Source: Wuchereria bancrofti
Taxonomy: Eukaryota > Nematoda > Chromadorea > Rhabditida > Onchocercidae
Assembly: GCA_005281725.1 (NCBI GenBank)
Contig: SSBO01000003.1
Location: 7,600,575 to 7,664,574 of the forward strand
Length of the DNA stretch: 64,000 bases
Direction: 5' to 3'
Part shown: piece by piece, positions 1 to 15,455 of the stretch
How positions within the stretch are numbered: position 1 is the first letter of the stretch
Layout: every line of letters begins with the position of its first letter
Program-made: the position numbers and the translations under genes
The notes under the pieces: model-generated
The model's database searches: none
Seen by the model: only the letters and a program-made list of their open reading frames with translations
Told to the model about the DNA's origin: nothing

Positions 1-2033
1 CCTCCTTAATTAATAATATTTACGCTACATATCTCATTTTATCGTTTCACTGCATTTCAAGCTTCAAACACAATAACAAGTTAGAAATTAAATTATTACA
101 ATTTTCGCTAGTGCAGCAATTATTCCATTACCTTCAATAATTACCTTTGTCCATTCATTTTCATCCTAATACAAAATTTCACAATTTAATTTTTAATTAT
201 CAAACTCTTGCTTTCAGATTTTCAGATTTATGAAAAGACTTTAATATCACTTTAATACATTTGAATCTAAAAGCACATAAGACATAAAATCATGAAAAAT
301 AGCTAAACTACTTATTACGGAATAAATTTATACTCAAATAAGCTGTTTAACAAATTGATTAGTTGTTGAAGTAAATTTATTGAACTATAACAAATGTGAG
401 GTGCATTTTTGCTTCTAATTTCCAAAACTCATCTCAAACTTAAATTTTTAGCAATAATTTTTATTAAAAAAAAAAGAAGAAAGTGCAAAATGGTAATATA
501 TAATAAATAATATTATTGATTCATGTTCTTTTTTTAAAGTGAATTTATCGCAAAAATTTTATGATCGTAAAAAGAATTTCCTTCGCCTTAAATATTTTTT
601 ACATAAAAAACAAGTGAAAAAGAAGCTAATCCATTAGATTTCTATTTCATTGTATTCTAAAATTTCATAGATGTTATTAAATCATCTGCTATAATAAAAA
701 ATGTATTGCACGAGAAACATTTTGAAATTGTATTTAGAAAAAAAAAAAAAACAAAACAGAAAGAAGTAATTATTAGATACTGGAAAGAATTAAAGATTGC
801 ATAAAAAAATAAAAATTAAAATAATATGTTTATATTATAAAATTTCGTTTTTCAATTTGTAATGAGAAAATTTTTCTTTTCTGTTTTCTAAGAAAAAATA
901 CATTTAAAAAAAATTTTTATTCATCATATTTATTTCTATCATTTGCAAACACTCATCTTATCTTATTTGTAAACAAACAAATGTTAAATCCTTTTGTGAC
1001 CTTGTCTAAGCAATGTAAACCAATAAAAGGTAGACGAAATATTTCAAATGAGACAGACCAACCATATCTAATCATCAATCATTCATTACCTCACAAAATC
1101 ATTCTAACTTTTCCATTAATCGATGATAGGTCGAGGTCGGACAACATTGAATAATCAAAGATGATGGGAAAACTTTTAAATAATAAAAGAATCTTGAAGA
1201 GATTAAATGTACAAAAAGAAATAACTACTTAGCATGAAATTTTCCTTTTTTAATTTAGAATAAAATGGGAAAAAATTTTTTATTCTGATTAAATGTTGCA
1301 ATTAATATTTCAATAAATTATGGTATTATTTATCTTTGCTGCATGCAATCAATGAATTATTTAGCGCGCAAAAAAAAAATAATAAAAAAGATTACAAAAT
1401 AGGTTAAAAAATTTAACAATTAAAATTGCTTTTATATAGTCAATGTAATTCAACTAAACTAAACTAAATCAAATCAAACTAAATCAATCAATCAATCAAT
1501 CATTCAACTCATCATCATCATTAATTAAATAATTAATTAAATGTTGGGAGAGATAATGATGAGGCAAATGATCATTGATGATGATAATGGTAATAGTATA
1601 ATAATAGCTAATGATTACGAAAGAAGGAAATTCGAAAAAATTATCATTAACGATGTCAACTTTGAAATAAATGCAAAACTATTAATCATTAAAGTAATTG
1701 CAAAAACGATTAATCACACCGAAAATTATTCAAAATGAAAATTATGAAATGAAAATATGAAAAAATCTTTCTTACTTAATAGATGAAAACTTTAATGGCA
1801 ATAAACTAAAAATATGAAATAATTATGTGAAAATATGCAAAAAAAAAGTTTTGAACAAAGAGAATTATTTAAAGAAATGGGCGGTAAATGTTACTATAAA
1901 AGAAAAGAGAAAAAGAAGACAGACGAAAAAAGGTAAATGAGGAAGAAGAATGAAGATGAATAGAATTTTGAAATTAAACCTTGAGGAAATGAAAAATTAC
2001 ATTTCTATTCTTCTCAATTTTTGCTTCAGTATT

Positions 2034-2080
2034 CATGCATGCATGCATGCATGCATGTATGTATGTATTTATGCATGCAT
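2034..2080. repeat. (GCAT)n / (GTAT)n microsatellite
   Basis: CATG/GCAT tetranucleotide repeats with an internal run of GTAT. Confidence 0.95.
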
Positions 2081-5000
2081 ACCTAATATACATACGTGCA
2101 CGCACATACATTTCACACACCTGTCAAAAAATTCAATTCTTTATTTGACAGTATAATTTAAATTTTAGAAACTATCCGACCGCTTCCTCATTCATTTCTC
2201 ATCCTTCTTCTTTTCATCATCATTTCGGCTCTTCTTCAGATGGTTCATCTGTCCACTATTGTTGTTTGAAAAAAAAAAAAAGAAAAAAAAAATGACGACA
2301 ACAATGACAGATGATGATCGAACGGTTGACGATTACCGGATGATGAATGACGAATGATGATGAGTAAGTAAAAAATATTTGAACAAAAAAAAAAGATGCC
2401 CTTGAATTTATAAAATTAAAGGTGTTATATTTAAAAAAAAAAATTACTCTTCGTTTTTTTGTTTTTCTTTTTTTTTCCAATAATTTCTTTTTTTTACTTT
2501 TTTCTTCTACTTTTGTTCTCAGACAAAGAAATGAAATAAAATGAAAGCTTTTTTTTTTGTTTGTTTCGACAAAAAACTGAAAGAAAATTAACGAAAGATG
2601 TTATTATCATTCAGTTAACCATCTAATAATTCCCGATCGTTTTATTTAATACATACATGTCTTTCGCGATTTTTTTTCTTTTTTTCAAATATTTTTTTCT
2701 TTTCTCTTTTCTTTTTTGTAATGAAAAATTTCACTTGTTGCTCATTTTTCTCCACTAATTTTAGATCTATTTGCAAATTATTGTTATTTTATTAATTAAG
2801 CATAAAATTGTTTAATTATACTTCCTTTTAAGAAATATATTACACAAATAATTACTTTTTCCGCATTATTCTCGTCTTTATTTTCATTTCATTGATGATT
2901 TTTAAAATTTTTTTCATAATAAATATTAAAGATATAAAGATGTAATTGTAATAAATGTTAAAATGATACAATGAGATAGTTAAAATACTTTTTTTCACTT
3001 GTTGCTCATTTTTCTAAAATGGTTTTTAAAATAAAAATACAATGGTTTATGTTAGTGTTTAAGTGATGCGATAATGGAAAAAAATCGAAAAAAATATCAA
3101 TAATTGTTTTTTTTTTTTTGTCATAGAATGTCACCAATTTTAGATGTTTCATTATTTTATTGCCAGTTTTAGATCTTTCATTATTTTAAAAGATTAATCA
3201 TTTAGTTATGCAACTATTGTCGGCTTCTTTTTTCTTTTTTCTTCATCAATAATTTAAAAATGAATTTTTTTTTGAAAATTTCTAAAATTCTTCTCTTTTT
3301 TCTCGTTTCCCAATAAATAAAAACCAAATAAAAAAGAAAATATGAAATGTTGAAGCATGTAATTAAGTTTAATAATATCAAAGGTATACATTTCAAGGTA
3401 AGATATGAGTTTTTTTTTTCTTTACATTCCTTTTTACCATCACCATAATATTGATAAAAGCGATTTTTTCGTTCTTGCTTTTAAATTCTAATATATTAAA
3501 TATTTGGAAGAATCGATGAGGCATTAAGACTAGACTTATTGACTAGGCCTATTATACTAGGCTTATTCTACTAATATATGCTAAAGAATAAGCAAAATGG
3601 AAAATGATGGCAGTAGTTTCATTAGTAAAAATGGAAAAGCTATGATAGCAAATATAAATATGAGATTAAAATGGACAAAATAAAAAAAATGAAAACTGAA
3701 AGTGGAAAAAGATGGGAGAAATTTTTCACAAAAATTTCCTAATTTTTAGAATAGAAAGGAAATTAGGTGAAAGAAAAAGGAAAAAAAAAGAAACAAAAGG
3801 GAAATAGGAAAAAATGGCATAATTTAATGTGTTATTAATTTAAATAATATAATATTTCTAATAATTTAATAGTATTTAATGAAACGTTTAATTCACACAA
3901 ATAAGCATAAAATTATTGAACTGAATTTAAAATACATTCATTATTTCAAATAATTAATTAATGAAATGTCCATCATTGTATTTGACAAATTCATATGCAA
4001 TTACATATACAGTTATTAAATTGAATGTACTAGTATTTACTAATTTAACAATATTTATTAATCAAATATTAATGATAAAATTTGATAAAAAATTAATGTA
4101 TTGCATTCATTTATTAATTTAGTGATACTAATTTAATGAAATGTTTAACTCATACAAATAGGTAATCATTATGTTATTTCTCTTAGTTTTGTTGCTTATG
4201 TTGAAGAAAATAAAAAATTCGTGTAAGGCATAAATTAATTTTCATTTTTGGTTTTGCATATATCAAAAAAAAGATAAACTTATTTTAAATAATTTTTTAC
4301 TCTTCACAAATAAGACAAAACTAAGAGATGCAAAAAAAAATTAATTATTTATATGCATGTATTTTTCTTATTACACAAATATGGCTTAATAAAAAAAGAA
4401 AGATGCTTTTTCAATAAAAATTTTGCTTATCGCTTTTTTCTTTAACATTGACTAAAAATAGCAGAAAAAGGAAGCAGAATGAAAAAGAAAATAATGAAGA
4501 AAAAAATGAAATCATAAGTTCAAAATATTCTAAAACAAACAAATTATGAACAAAAGGAATTGCAATAAAGCAAAAGTAAATTTCATTAATATTACTTTCG
4601 TTGAGGAAAAAATTTATAATTAATTTCAAATACAACATAAAATTATTCTTGAGCAATAATTTTTCCGAAATATTTTCCTCATTTTGATTTCTGCCACCTT
4701 TATTTATTTTTTCAACAATGCTTGCATAAATTTATTCATTTTATATGATATATTGCATTAATGTCATTTCGGCGATGATTGAAATTAATATTTCGGTAAG
4801 AAAAAACACATAGGAAGTAAAATTTTTTTATTTTTAATAAAAATTATGTGTAAATACCTGACTTTACATTTGCCGTTATATGCCATTGCTAATGCATTTT
4901 TAATATTCAAAACATTTCCATGTTAGTTATTAACAATGAGCACCACTTTTTTAAAACAAAAAAAGCAAAAAAAAATTTTAAGTTTTAAATTCTAAAAATT

Positions 5001-8000
5001 TAAAATAGGGCTAATATTAAGAGAAAGATTCGACAATAAAAAACAAAGTGCTTCGTAAATGCATGAGATTTAATATGATTTGAATATAACTAATTTTCAA
5101 CAATGAAATTAATTAAATTGAATATTTAAATAGGAGAGTAAAAGGAGTCGTTTAAGATATTTTTACCACATGGTATGAATGATGCTAATTTAGAAAATAA
5201 CTTGCAACAGTCGAAAAAACTAAATTTCAAATTTCAAAACTAAAATTCAAACTTAAAATGCAATATTTTTGATATGAAGCTTGAATATACCATAATAGGC
5301 AAAATATGACAAAAATCAACGCCAAAAATTGTATCATTGCTAATCGTTATAAATTGAATTTGTGTAATTGCTACTATAGTAATAATTGAAATTCACAAAA
5401 ATTCGTCAAAATCTAAATATAATTAAACTCGAATTGAATATCCGCAAAAAATCTCAAAAATTTAAGAAGAAAGAATTTTCAATTCATTCTCGAAGAAATT
5501 AAGTCCAAAAAAATTCTCTTGAAAAATTTAAAATTTTTTAAGCAATCGAAAAATTAATTCTCAAAAACGGAAAAAAGTGAATTTTAGAGAAAATATTTGA
5601 AAAAAAAAAGCGAAACAAAACAAACATCGAATGTATGTATTTGTAGCTTGAAATAATATTTTCAAAACATTAATAATTAAAATATAATGAAATAATAAAA
5701 ATAGAGCATTTGTAAAGTTACTGTAGAATAATGCTCAAGCTACGGTAATGTAACATTGATTTATGCTACGGTAAGATGGCATAAATTCATTATGGCATGA
5801 TAATAGTTTATTAACAAATATGGAATATAACATATGAAAGTTGAATAATGATAAGTTATTTTAGTTTTCCTATTTCTCAAATTAAAAAGGAAGAGAAAAG
5901 AAAAAACAGAAAAAAAGAAGGGAAAAAACTGGTGTGAAAGTATTTAAAGACATATTTAAGAGAGAATGCAAAATGTATGAGTAATACAAGTAATCTTTCT
6001 AAATTTAAATTGAAAAGCAATTTTGAATGGAAAGAAAATTAAAGAAAAAGTAAGGAAGGGGTAAAAAGAACGAAAAAAGAAATTATTATTACAAAAATGA
6101 AAAGTAATAAATTAGTAAAAACTGCTGCATTTCTAAATTTTAACCTTTCATTTATCTTTTACGGATAAGAATGAAAATTATTCACATAATTTTGTTAATT
6201 ATTTGAACAAAAATTTGTCATTAATAATTTATTATTTACAAAACAAAATTCATTTTTAATAATTTATTAAAAAAAAATTATGAATCAGTTTAAGCGTTTC
6301 TTTTTCCTCTCTCTCCCTCTTCCCGTACTCTTTCAATACTAAAAATTATTCGTCATCAGTGCAAGAGAAAAATTAAAAAAAACAGAAATTTTTAAATAAG
6401 CAAAAAAATACATTTAATAAATGATGAAAATATAAATACATATTTTCTTACCTTAACATTTAATTAATCATAAAATACTTCTTGAATATAATAGCAACAA
6501 AAAATCAAAGTATTAATTTTCAAAAATTTTGCCGAAAAAATTTACTCCTAAAAATTTTTTAAATTTTTCTAAAAAAATTTACGTGGAAAGGTAAGAGAAA
6601 TAGAATTAATTGAAATATACAATGTGTTTTGATGATTGTTTATATTAAATTATTTTAAAAGGCAGGTTGATATCAGAATAAAGTACTACTATTAGTCATC
6701 ATTTATCTTAGTATTTGTCATATTTAACAATTATTTCATTCGTGCAATTTAAAACTTTCAAATTTTCACCTTTTCTAATTTTCTTTTTTTCTCTAAAGTC
6801 ATCAAAAAAATAAGTTTTCAAAATTTACGTGCTAGAATTATTGTTGCATTAATCATAGGTTAGTGATGTTTGATGTCATTCTAACACTATGATCATTTTT
6901 TTTCCTCAATTCAAAAAATTATTTCTGAAAAATTCTCATATTCACGAAATTTAATTAAACTAAAACTTGAAAATTTTTTAAATTATGCAGAAAAAAATTG
7001 TATTCTCTCTTTTATTCTTACTGTGAATGATATTACTATTATATAAAATAGTTTTCATTTATTTTAAATGCAAAAATTTATGAAAAATTCATCAAATTTT
7101 ACTGCGAGCATCCCATTTAGTCGGAAATATATTGCAGCCTTTTCCATCTTACTAAATAGGGCAACAAAAGGTTAATTATCTACTTTATGTAATTAATTTT
7201 TTGCTCACTTATTTACGATAAAAGTTATTATATAGTAGAAGTAAAGCTGGAAAAAAGACACGGACAGAATAAGAATAGAAAAATCTAAAATCGAAAAAAT
7301 AATTTATAATTTTTTAGCTGCAAAAAAGAAGGCAAAAAAAAAAATGAAAACGAAAAGTTTAAAAAACAAAATTAAATGTATAACTTTTTGTTAATAAAAA
7401 ACAAAAATAAAAAGTATAAAGGAAAGTTTGGAAGAAGAAATTTTTACGAAATAATCAAAAGGAAACATAAATGTCGAAATACAGAAAGAATAAAACTTGT
7501 AAGATTTAAAATTTTCATGAAGAGAAATGAAAAATTCATTCCTAGTGGAATCAAAATTAACAAAAAAGTCGAAGGTAATCAAAATTGTGAAGCAATCAAA
7601 AAAAAATTAAATGGCTAATGAATAATGAATCAAAGAAGTTCAAATTTGTAAAAAGCCAGAAAAAGAAGAAAAAAAGAAATATTTAAAAAAATTAAGCTGA
7701 AAATTATTTGCATTTTAATATTACTTCATCATTTTAAAATATAATTTTTATAAAAAAATTTCCAAAAAATTGGAAAAAACTTTATTCCAAAAATCTCATT
7801 TCCAAGTAATTTATTGATTGTTTTTCTTTTTTTGATGATAAATGAAAAAAGTCAAACAAAATTTTGTATTTTAATTCAACAGCTAAAAATTAAGAAATTA
7901 TATTGTAATGTATTTTGTTCGATTATATTTTAATTTAAAAAACTGAGAGAAATTAAAAATTTACTAAATAGGTGGAAAAAATTTTATTTTGAGTTAAATG

Positions 8001-11000
8001 TAGAAGTGAAAATAAAAAATAAGTGAATAACAGCTGGAGGAAATTACATTTGAAGTTAGTAATTAGAAGAAATAACATTTCATTAATTATAATTCTGTAA
8101 AAATAAATTTGGATGTAGAATGATTTAAATGGTAAAAAATGGGAAATAAATTTGAAATATAATCAATGGGATAAGAAATAAATTAATAAATAAGTAATAA
8201 ACTTCTTTTTCAACTTCTTTTTTAATGTTTTAATTCAATGCCTAAGGAAAGAAAATTATATTTTATTTTAATTAAATTTAATTGAGCTTTTTTTAAAATT
8301 CATTTTAAATGTGAATGATAATGTTACTTGGTGTAAAAATTCTCAAAAGCAAAAAATCTACTTTTTTTTCTACAAATGTGTAAAAAATTAATTAGACGAT
8401 CGAATTTAATTAGTTAATTGGTCAAGTTGCAAATTATTTATTAAAAAATAGTTAAATGTTCAGATGAAATTTTAAGAGAAAAAAAAACAGATTTTCTTAA
8501 TAAATATAATTTCGCAATATTCATTGAAAAAGGAAAAATGAAATTAAAAATTTTGCCATTCAAAATAAATTCAACAAGTTTAATAAATAAACAAATAAAA
8601 TTAATGAAAACGAAATAATCCTTAATTAATTGAAATAATAAAATTACTTTCCAATAATTTTCATATGTAAACAAATATATCTAATGTTTTACATTGATGT
8701 CAAATGTAAACAATGAATAATCAACTAGCAAAAAAAAAAAATTACAAAAAAATAATGGAATTAGTTATAAAGATAATCAAATTTCGAATTATAAAAGAAA
8801 TTTATGGAATTAATTATAAAAGTAATCAAATTGTTAAAAAAATTCTAAAATGCAATAATCATTTCTAATAGTAAAAATTTTTGATCTTCATCCAATAAAA
8901 TATTCTCTAACAAATTTCAATTAAATAAGTTATTACACTACACTCATTTTTTTTTAAACTTATTATTTAATAAATTTCTGTTTAAAAATTTTACGTTTTT
9001 GAAACTTTTTTGTTAACTTTGAAAATTTAAAAAAATAATTTTATATTTTTTGGAATTTTTTTTGGCTATCTTAATTCCAATAATGCGTAAAAACAAAAAA
9101 AAAAAACTGTAATAGTAATGAAATAATCCATTTTAAAAATTAGTTAATAATTGCTATTTCTTGAACTAAACTAACGTTAGTAACTTAAAATTATAAGCTG
9201 ATAAGTCTTGTAAGGATTAAAATTTTAAATCAAAAAAAAGGAAGAATTCATTCTAGTGAAACGATGGCTAAAATGCTAATAATAAATCGAAAGTTTTAAA
9301 ATAACTTTAAAAGAGATGATTAATGAAAAAGATATGATAAGTTAATATATGATAATTAAAATAGAATATATTTCTGAAAGTAACGAAAAAAATTTAATTA
9401 ATTGTGATAATAACATTAATTAAATGTTATTAATACAATTTAATTAATGCAATATTTTCTTGCCTAATTTACCTCTGTTGGTTAGTTAGTGAAAAATTGT
9501 TGCATATTGAAAGAGTGTAACTTCACTCATTTAAAATAGGTTAACTTGAAATTTTACAAATTATAACTTTCGTACATTTAAATGGATAAAAATAAAATGA
9601 TAGTAATGGAATAAATAATAATAATATACAATTGAATTCATTTTAAAAATTAGCTAACGATTCTTTGATTCCTTAAATTAAGCTAATACAAGTGAATTAT
9701 AGGAAAAGTGTAGAAGAAATATTATTGTGCGATAAATACAAGGAAAATTTTATAAGGCAATGATCGTGAATAAAATCAAAAGAAAAATCCATTAATAAAC
9801 CCAATAAATTGTAATTTTACCCAAATTTTATGTCTTAATGAAATATGCAAAAATATTGCATATATTTTAGTGGAAAAATATTAAATTCATTTATAAAAAA
9901 TAATTTGAAAGAAAAAAAAACAACAAACACTGAAAACTGTGCAAGAAGAAAGAGATGAAAAAAGAAGTAAGCAAAAAAAAAAAAAAACGAAATTGAAAAG
10001 GAAAAAAAGATGTGAAATTCTAGGAAAAAATAGTGAAACAATCGGAATAAAATTGTTAAAATTCTTTTTTTTTTCTTTTTAAAAAAAAAAAATGAAAGGA
10101 AACGATAAAACGGATTCATTGTAATAAACATTAATGATACTAATGATAGCCTATAGCAAACACCGGAAACCATTTACTTTTTTGCTTAATGAGTATTTTA
10201 ATTAGCATTTGATATGAAATGAGTTTATTACAGCGTTAGCTGAATAAATCAATCAAAAAATTCTTTTTTTTTTTCTTCTTAAAAAGAAGAAACAAAAAAT
10301 TATTGGTCGATAATGATCAAATGAAATGGAATGAAATTGAAAAATTTTTAATCCATTTTTTATTTTATAAACATATTGTGGTAAATGAGAGATAATTATG
10401 CAAAGTCAGAATAAAATTTAATTGGCAATTTAAAATTTTGTGCAAAATTGAAAATATTTGCTAATTTTTAACTTCATTTTATGTTATATAAAATGCTGGA
10501 ATAAATTTTGTATTGTAATTGCAAATCATTTAAAAAATGATAAGTAAGCGAATTAATAAATAATTAAAGGATGATTAAATATTTTCTTAATTTAGTAAAC
10601 AATTCATTAAAACAAGATATAAATCGGGAGAAAAAAAGGGAAAAATGGATGAATGATTTTTTTTTAGAAGCTAATAAAAAAATATTTTTGCTAAAACAAA
10701 CTTTTTTATTTGTAATTTAACAGAAAAATTTGATTATTTTTTTAAAACATACAAAATTATGCAATAATTTTGAAAAGGAAATAATTTTGCTCCGTCAATT
10801 TACGAAATAATTTAATTTGAAATGTATGAAACTAATTATTAATAAAGTTTGCTTTTACAGTTTCTTTTCGTTCATATAATCATAAATCTTTTATCAAATT
10901 TCATATCAATTTTTATCATTTTTGTTTACTTTTTTTTCTAATATTTAATTCCAGTGCTTCTCTACATGGATTGAAATATTTCGATGATTGAAAAATAATG

Positions 11001-13890
11001 CAAATGATTACTTTATCACTACTGTTTATCACTACTCTTCTAAATATTGAATTTTGAACTACATTATCACATCATTAATAGAATTTATAATTAAATTCGA
11101 ATCGTCTAAAACTAATTAATCTAACTAACGAATTAATTTTAACTGCATTATTTTTAAAACAAAGGTGAAAATGAAGAGAAAAATAAATTTTTTGCATTAT
11201 GATATAAATTTCGTAAATCATTTTAGTTTAAAGAATGGAATTTTTTGTTTTTTTTATTCAATGATAAATTGTTTATTAACATTTAATTTTTCATAGAATT
11301 ATTTGGGTAAATTTTTTGACAACATTAGTTGTTGATTTACTATTAAGTAAAGTGAAATAATAAAAAGGAGAAAAAGTACACAAATATATCACTGAATAAT
11401 TAAGTGAACATATGGAATAAGATTTTATTTTAAAATTAAATTTAAAAAGTAAAATTTAATTCAATAACTAATAAAAACTCGTAAAAACTAATAGAAAAAA
11501 ATATTTATTGCAATGGATGCGAAAATAAAATATTACTAACAAACTAACAATAATATTATATAATTAACTATTTACGTGTTATAACAATTTCAAATATAAG
11601 TATTTATGTGAAACAATAAGAATATTATGAAATGTTAATCCTTATGCAAATATGATATTGTTGAAATACTTTTCATTAAATTTTATTGCCGATAAATTGC
11701 GAATAACGTAATTTACTTAGTGTAAAATTGCAAATTAGTTTTAATAACATTTGCTGTAGTAATGTAGAATTAATTTAGTTAGATTTCATAAATATAAGGT
11801 AACTTTTTTCTGTATCTTTAATATATATTACTAGAACAATAATGATGATAGTAGATAAAGCATTAACTTATTACAATTGTATTAGTAAATGTGTAATTTG
11901 TATGTATGAGTGCTTATTGTACAAGAATTACTATGAACAATAAATAAAAGCAGTTTATTCATAAATCTAATCCAAATATATGCATTATAACCTAATATAT
12001 TCTAATTATAGCATAATTAATTAGTTATATAACTTTAAATTATTCATATTAGTAATGCTTGTACAATAAGCATTTCATCCATACAATTATATTAATATTA
12101 AAAATAAAAGAAAGATGTGAAATGGTGCAATAAGCAAATTTTAACTTAATGTTTTTACATAAGATAATGTAATGAATGTTTGTTAACAATAATTACAAAC
12201 CTGTAATTAGCAATAATTACAAACCTGTAACTTGTTAGATGAGGTAACGAATCCATTCTGAAATAATAATGCATGTGTAATGATTTGTTGTCATTTGAAA
12301 GATACTAAACGACACTAATCATAAACAATGTCATTAAGTTTTTAATTCATTTTGTTGAAATTTAATGGAGCAAAACTAGATTAATCTATTATTCTTACAG
12401 TGTTTTATCATATTCAACAAAAAAAAAGTAAGTAAGATATGTTAATTTAATAAAAATGAGATCGTAATTTAAAAATTTATTAGCTCATTCAATTATTTAA
12501 ATCAATTGCATGCGCACATGCTTAATTTTCAATGGATTTAATAGAAATAAAAAAATTAATATATGCTATTAAGAAAATTATCAGTAAGGTAATTGAAACA
12601 ATAAATAGTAAACAAAAGAAAAGAAAGAAAAGAAACGAAAAAGAATGGAAAAAGGTTTGCTGATAGATAAACAAAGTCAAAGAAAAAAACAAAAACAAAA
12701 AACCAGAAGAAAAAAACAGACAAATATATGAACCGTTTTGAATTAGATATCATAAAACAAAAAAATTCTATCAATACAAATATCCATAGCAAACATAAAC
12801 ACAAAATAAAATTAAATCTTAAATTTAAACTGAAAATCAATCCAAAACTTATCATTATGAAAATGAAATAAACAATTGTAATATCAATTTTTTGTAACAA
12901 AACAAGCAAAATTCTATAAGCGAACAGTATTTCAAATTTTTCATCAAAATATCTTTGCTCAAATTAGATAAATAATTTTGAAATTAAAATAATAAACAGA
13001 AAAAAAGAAAATGAAGAATTGAATGATACAATTATAAATAACAATTATTGGATATTATTTAATAACTAAATCCAGTTAAATTAATGAAATATTGAGGTAA
13101 ATGAAAGAAGTATTAGTATAAGGCCAAATTATTTTTAATTACTACAAAATAATAAGGCAAAATTTTATTTTAGCTTTTCTTTTTCTTGAAAAAAAAAGCT
13201 TTTTTCCTTTCTCCAATTAAGTTTAATTGGAATAAAAAAGTTGCTGATTTAAAAAAAAATGAAATCATATATCAGAAGTGCATAAAATATGCTTTCTTGA
13301 ATGCTCTAGTATTGTATACAGATTAAAATTTAAAATTTCACATTTAAAAAAAATAATTCTTCCTTGGCTATTAACAAAAACTTGAACTAACTAAATTGTA
13401 TTATACAAAATTTACATTTTCGAAGATTTTATTCTGAAATATTGGAATAATTTCAATGATGTTAACAAAAAAATTGAAAATTAAATTTTTTAAATAAAGA
13501 TTTACTTTTAAATGAATGAAATCGAATTAGTTGAAAAACTAATTTCTTTTACAAAGAAAAAACTAGCAAATTTTCTAAAAGTTTTAAATGAATTTTTTCC
13601 TAATTAATAAAAGATTTAGCAAATTTAATAGCAAAAGAACAAATAAAAAATATTTCATAGGGTAATATATAATACAATGAAATTTCAGTAATTGAAAATG
13701 ATTGTTAAAAGTATATTTTGAACGGATTGTTTATTTAAACTAACCTACCTGTAATTAAATCTTTTTCAACTTATGCGTAAATAATTTTGAAACGTCCTTG
13801 TATTTAATCATAGATTAGTAACATCCTTGTAATAATAAGTAGTTTCTCAAATAGAGCACTAAAATTAATCTCCTATTTACATTTATTTCA

Positions 13891-14027
13891 TTTCAACACG
13901 GATAAAATTGACCTAACAAGAAACAATCGATATGTGCAATTTTAAAATTTAAAAAAAAAAAATTTCAACACGGATAAAATTGACCTAATAAGAAACAATC
14001 GATATGTGCAATTTCAAAATTTAAAAA
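13891..14027. repeat. Two-copy direct repeat, 72-bp period
   Basis: TTTCAACACGGATAAAATTG begins at 13891 and again at 13963, and the following roughly 45 bp (through ATCGATATGTGCAATTT) match with two changes. This is a simple tandem duplication. Confidence 0.9.
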
Positions 14028-14714
14028 GCATAGTGATAAAAGATAAAGGATAATAGATCCAATTTCTACAATCTTTATGCAAAAATTCCATTCTTTAACA
14101 AAATTATTTAATAAATAGTTTTTGTAAATTTTCATTTTTAATTCTGTAAAGGATAGAACCACAAAAAAAAAGTGCAAAAACATAATTAATAATTAATATA
14201 GCTAATAGATGATGAAATTTTATTTGGAATTAAGTTTTGATACATTATTTTTTAGTGAGTTAAGAATTGAAACTTTAATATTTTATACAAAAAATATATG
14301 GGAGTAAGTGAATGAATTAAAATTTTAAGCAATAAATATTTGAAATGTTTTGAAAAAATCTCTGATCTGTGCTAAAATAAAATGGAAAGAAAAAAAGATG
14401 AAATAATTTTCCGTTTTTATTAAAAAAAGAAAGTTTCGGATAAATTACGAATGATTTTTTTTTCTGCAAATTAATGCTAAATCTAAAAGCTAAACATGCA
14501 AAAATTGATTATCAATTTTTATACAATTTAATTTCACCATTTTGTACTCGAATATTTCGTTACTAATTAAACAAATGTGTTAGCTATATCACATATCATT
14601 ACATTATTGTTTATTTTGTTAAACTATTTAATATTTATATGCTTTTTTTTTTCAAATAAATTCAAAATACACTATAAACAAAAACACTATTAGTAGTATT
14701 TTAAAGTATATTTG

Positions 14715-15455
14715 GATTACTAATAGTTTTAACTTATTTGAATGTATTAATGAAAGTAATATAATACAGCAGTGGTTTAGAAAGTTTATGAAAGAGGTCA
14801 AGAGCGCCAATTATTGGTTATTAAATGTTGGCAGTGAACAACAACAGAAAGCAATCATCAAAATTGATCTTTCCTAATTACAAACTTCCTCCGATCATTT
14901 AACATGTGACACATCCATTCAGGAAGTAATCAATAATTTAAAAAAAAAAAGTCATATTGAAATGTCATCGTTGTATATTTTATACTATGTAATGCATTAG
15001 TGTGACAAAAAAGTTTATTGTCTATGACAAGTAATGATGACATTTTGAGTAACTAAACTGTAGTGAAACAATAAAGCGTTCACTTAAATCAAAATTGCAT
15101 TAAAAAAAAAGGAAAGAAAAGAGAATTTAATAATTATTAGAGTATTTTAAATAGTACTAAAATGGTTACAACTAAGAAATATACTCAATAAATTCACAAA
15201 ATCTGCCAAAATGCAACTTACAATAGTTCAAAGAAAATATTTGATTCTTTCAAGTTGACAAAGGCACAATTCTATGTTCACTAATTAATGATTAAAAAAT
15301 TGAACGAAGTGAACTATTAAGCTTAGACTATATATCATTTATCTCTTAATTTTTTTACTTCAATATTATTTTTATCCAAATATTTATATTGAATGCAGGA
15401 AAGACTTTTAATAAGTTTATAGAAGCTCAAGGAGTCTTAAAGTTTGCCAAATCTC
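14715..15455 (+). mobile_element. Decayed mariner-type transposase relic
   Basis: Motifs of the mariner transposase occur in the right order and spacing, interrupted by stops and frameshifts: NESNIIQQWFRKF at 14749 (helix-turn-helix), SEQQQKAIIKID at 14833, HLTCDTSIQEVINNLKK at 14896, CDKK plus a 1-base shift then FIVYDK at 15001 (first catalytic Asp; family CDEKWILYDN), KSKLH*KK at 15083 (family KPNLHQKK), KMVTTKKYTQ*I at 15159 (family ETITSEKYAQQI), KKLNEVNY at 15294 (family QKLNELGY), FFTSI..FLSKYL at 15351 and NAGKTFNKFIEAQ at 15392 (family DAENAFQEFVES). Family sequences are recalled, not searched. At least five in-frame stops and several indels make it long dead. Terminal inverted repeats were not found. 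Confidence 0.8.

Larger units (their letters stand above)
1..14714. other. AT-rich non-coding DNA
   Basis: Long A- and T-runs and short repeats. No RNA gene and no frame with convincing codon use. The longest frames (9835-10173 and 12556-12909, minus) are Phe/Leu-rich readings of A-rich + strand sequence. A 40-codon minus ORF at 953-1075 (starts MIRYGWSVSFEIFRL) is the only mildly protein-like item. Confidence 0.7.

Noticed and set aside
1541..1738. 65-codon + ORF (MLGEIMMRQM start)
   Set aside because: Somewhat protein-like, but no splice signals, family resemblance or composition shift; left out as unsupported.
7376..7618. 80-codon + ORF, Lys/Asn-rich, with a minus ORF opposite
   Set aside because: Codons simply mirror A-rich sequence; frames on both strands at once indicate low stop density, not coding.
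9835..10173. 112-codon minus ORF
   Set aside because: Mostly poly-Phe from A-runs on the + strand; same composition effect.
12556..12909. 117-codon minus ORF, the longest in the left half after the repeat ORFs
   Set aside because: Phe/Leu/Ile-rich reading of an A-rich + strand; a T-rich sense strand has few stops, so length alone is not evidence. No motif or splice context.
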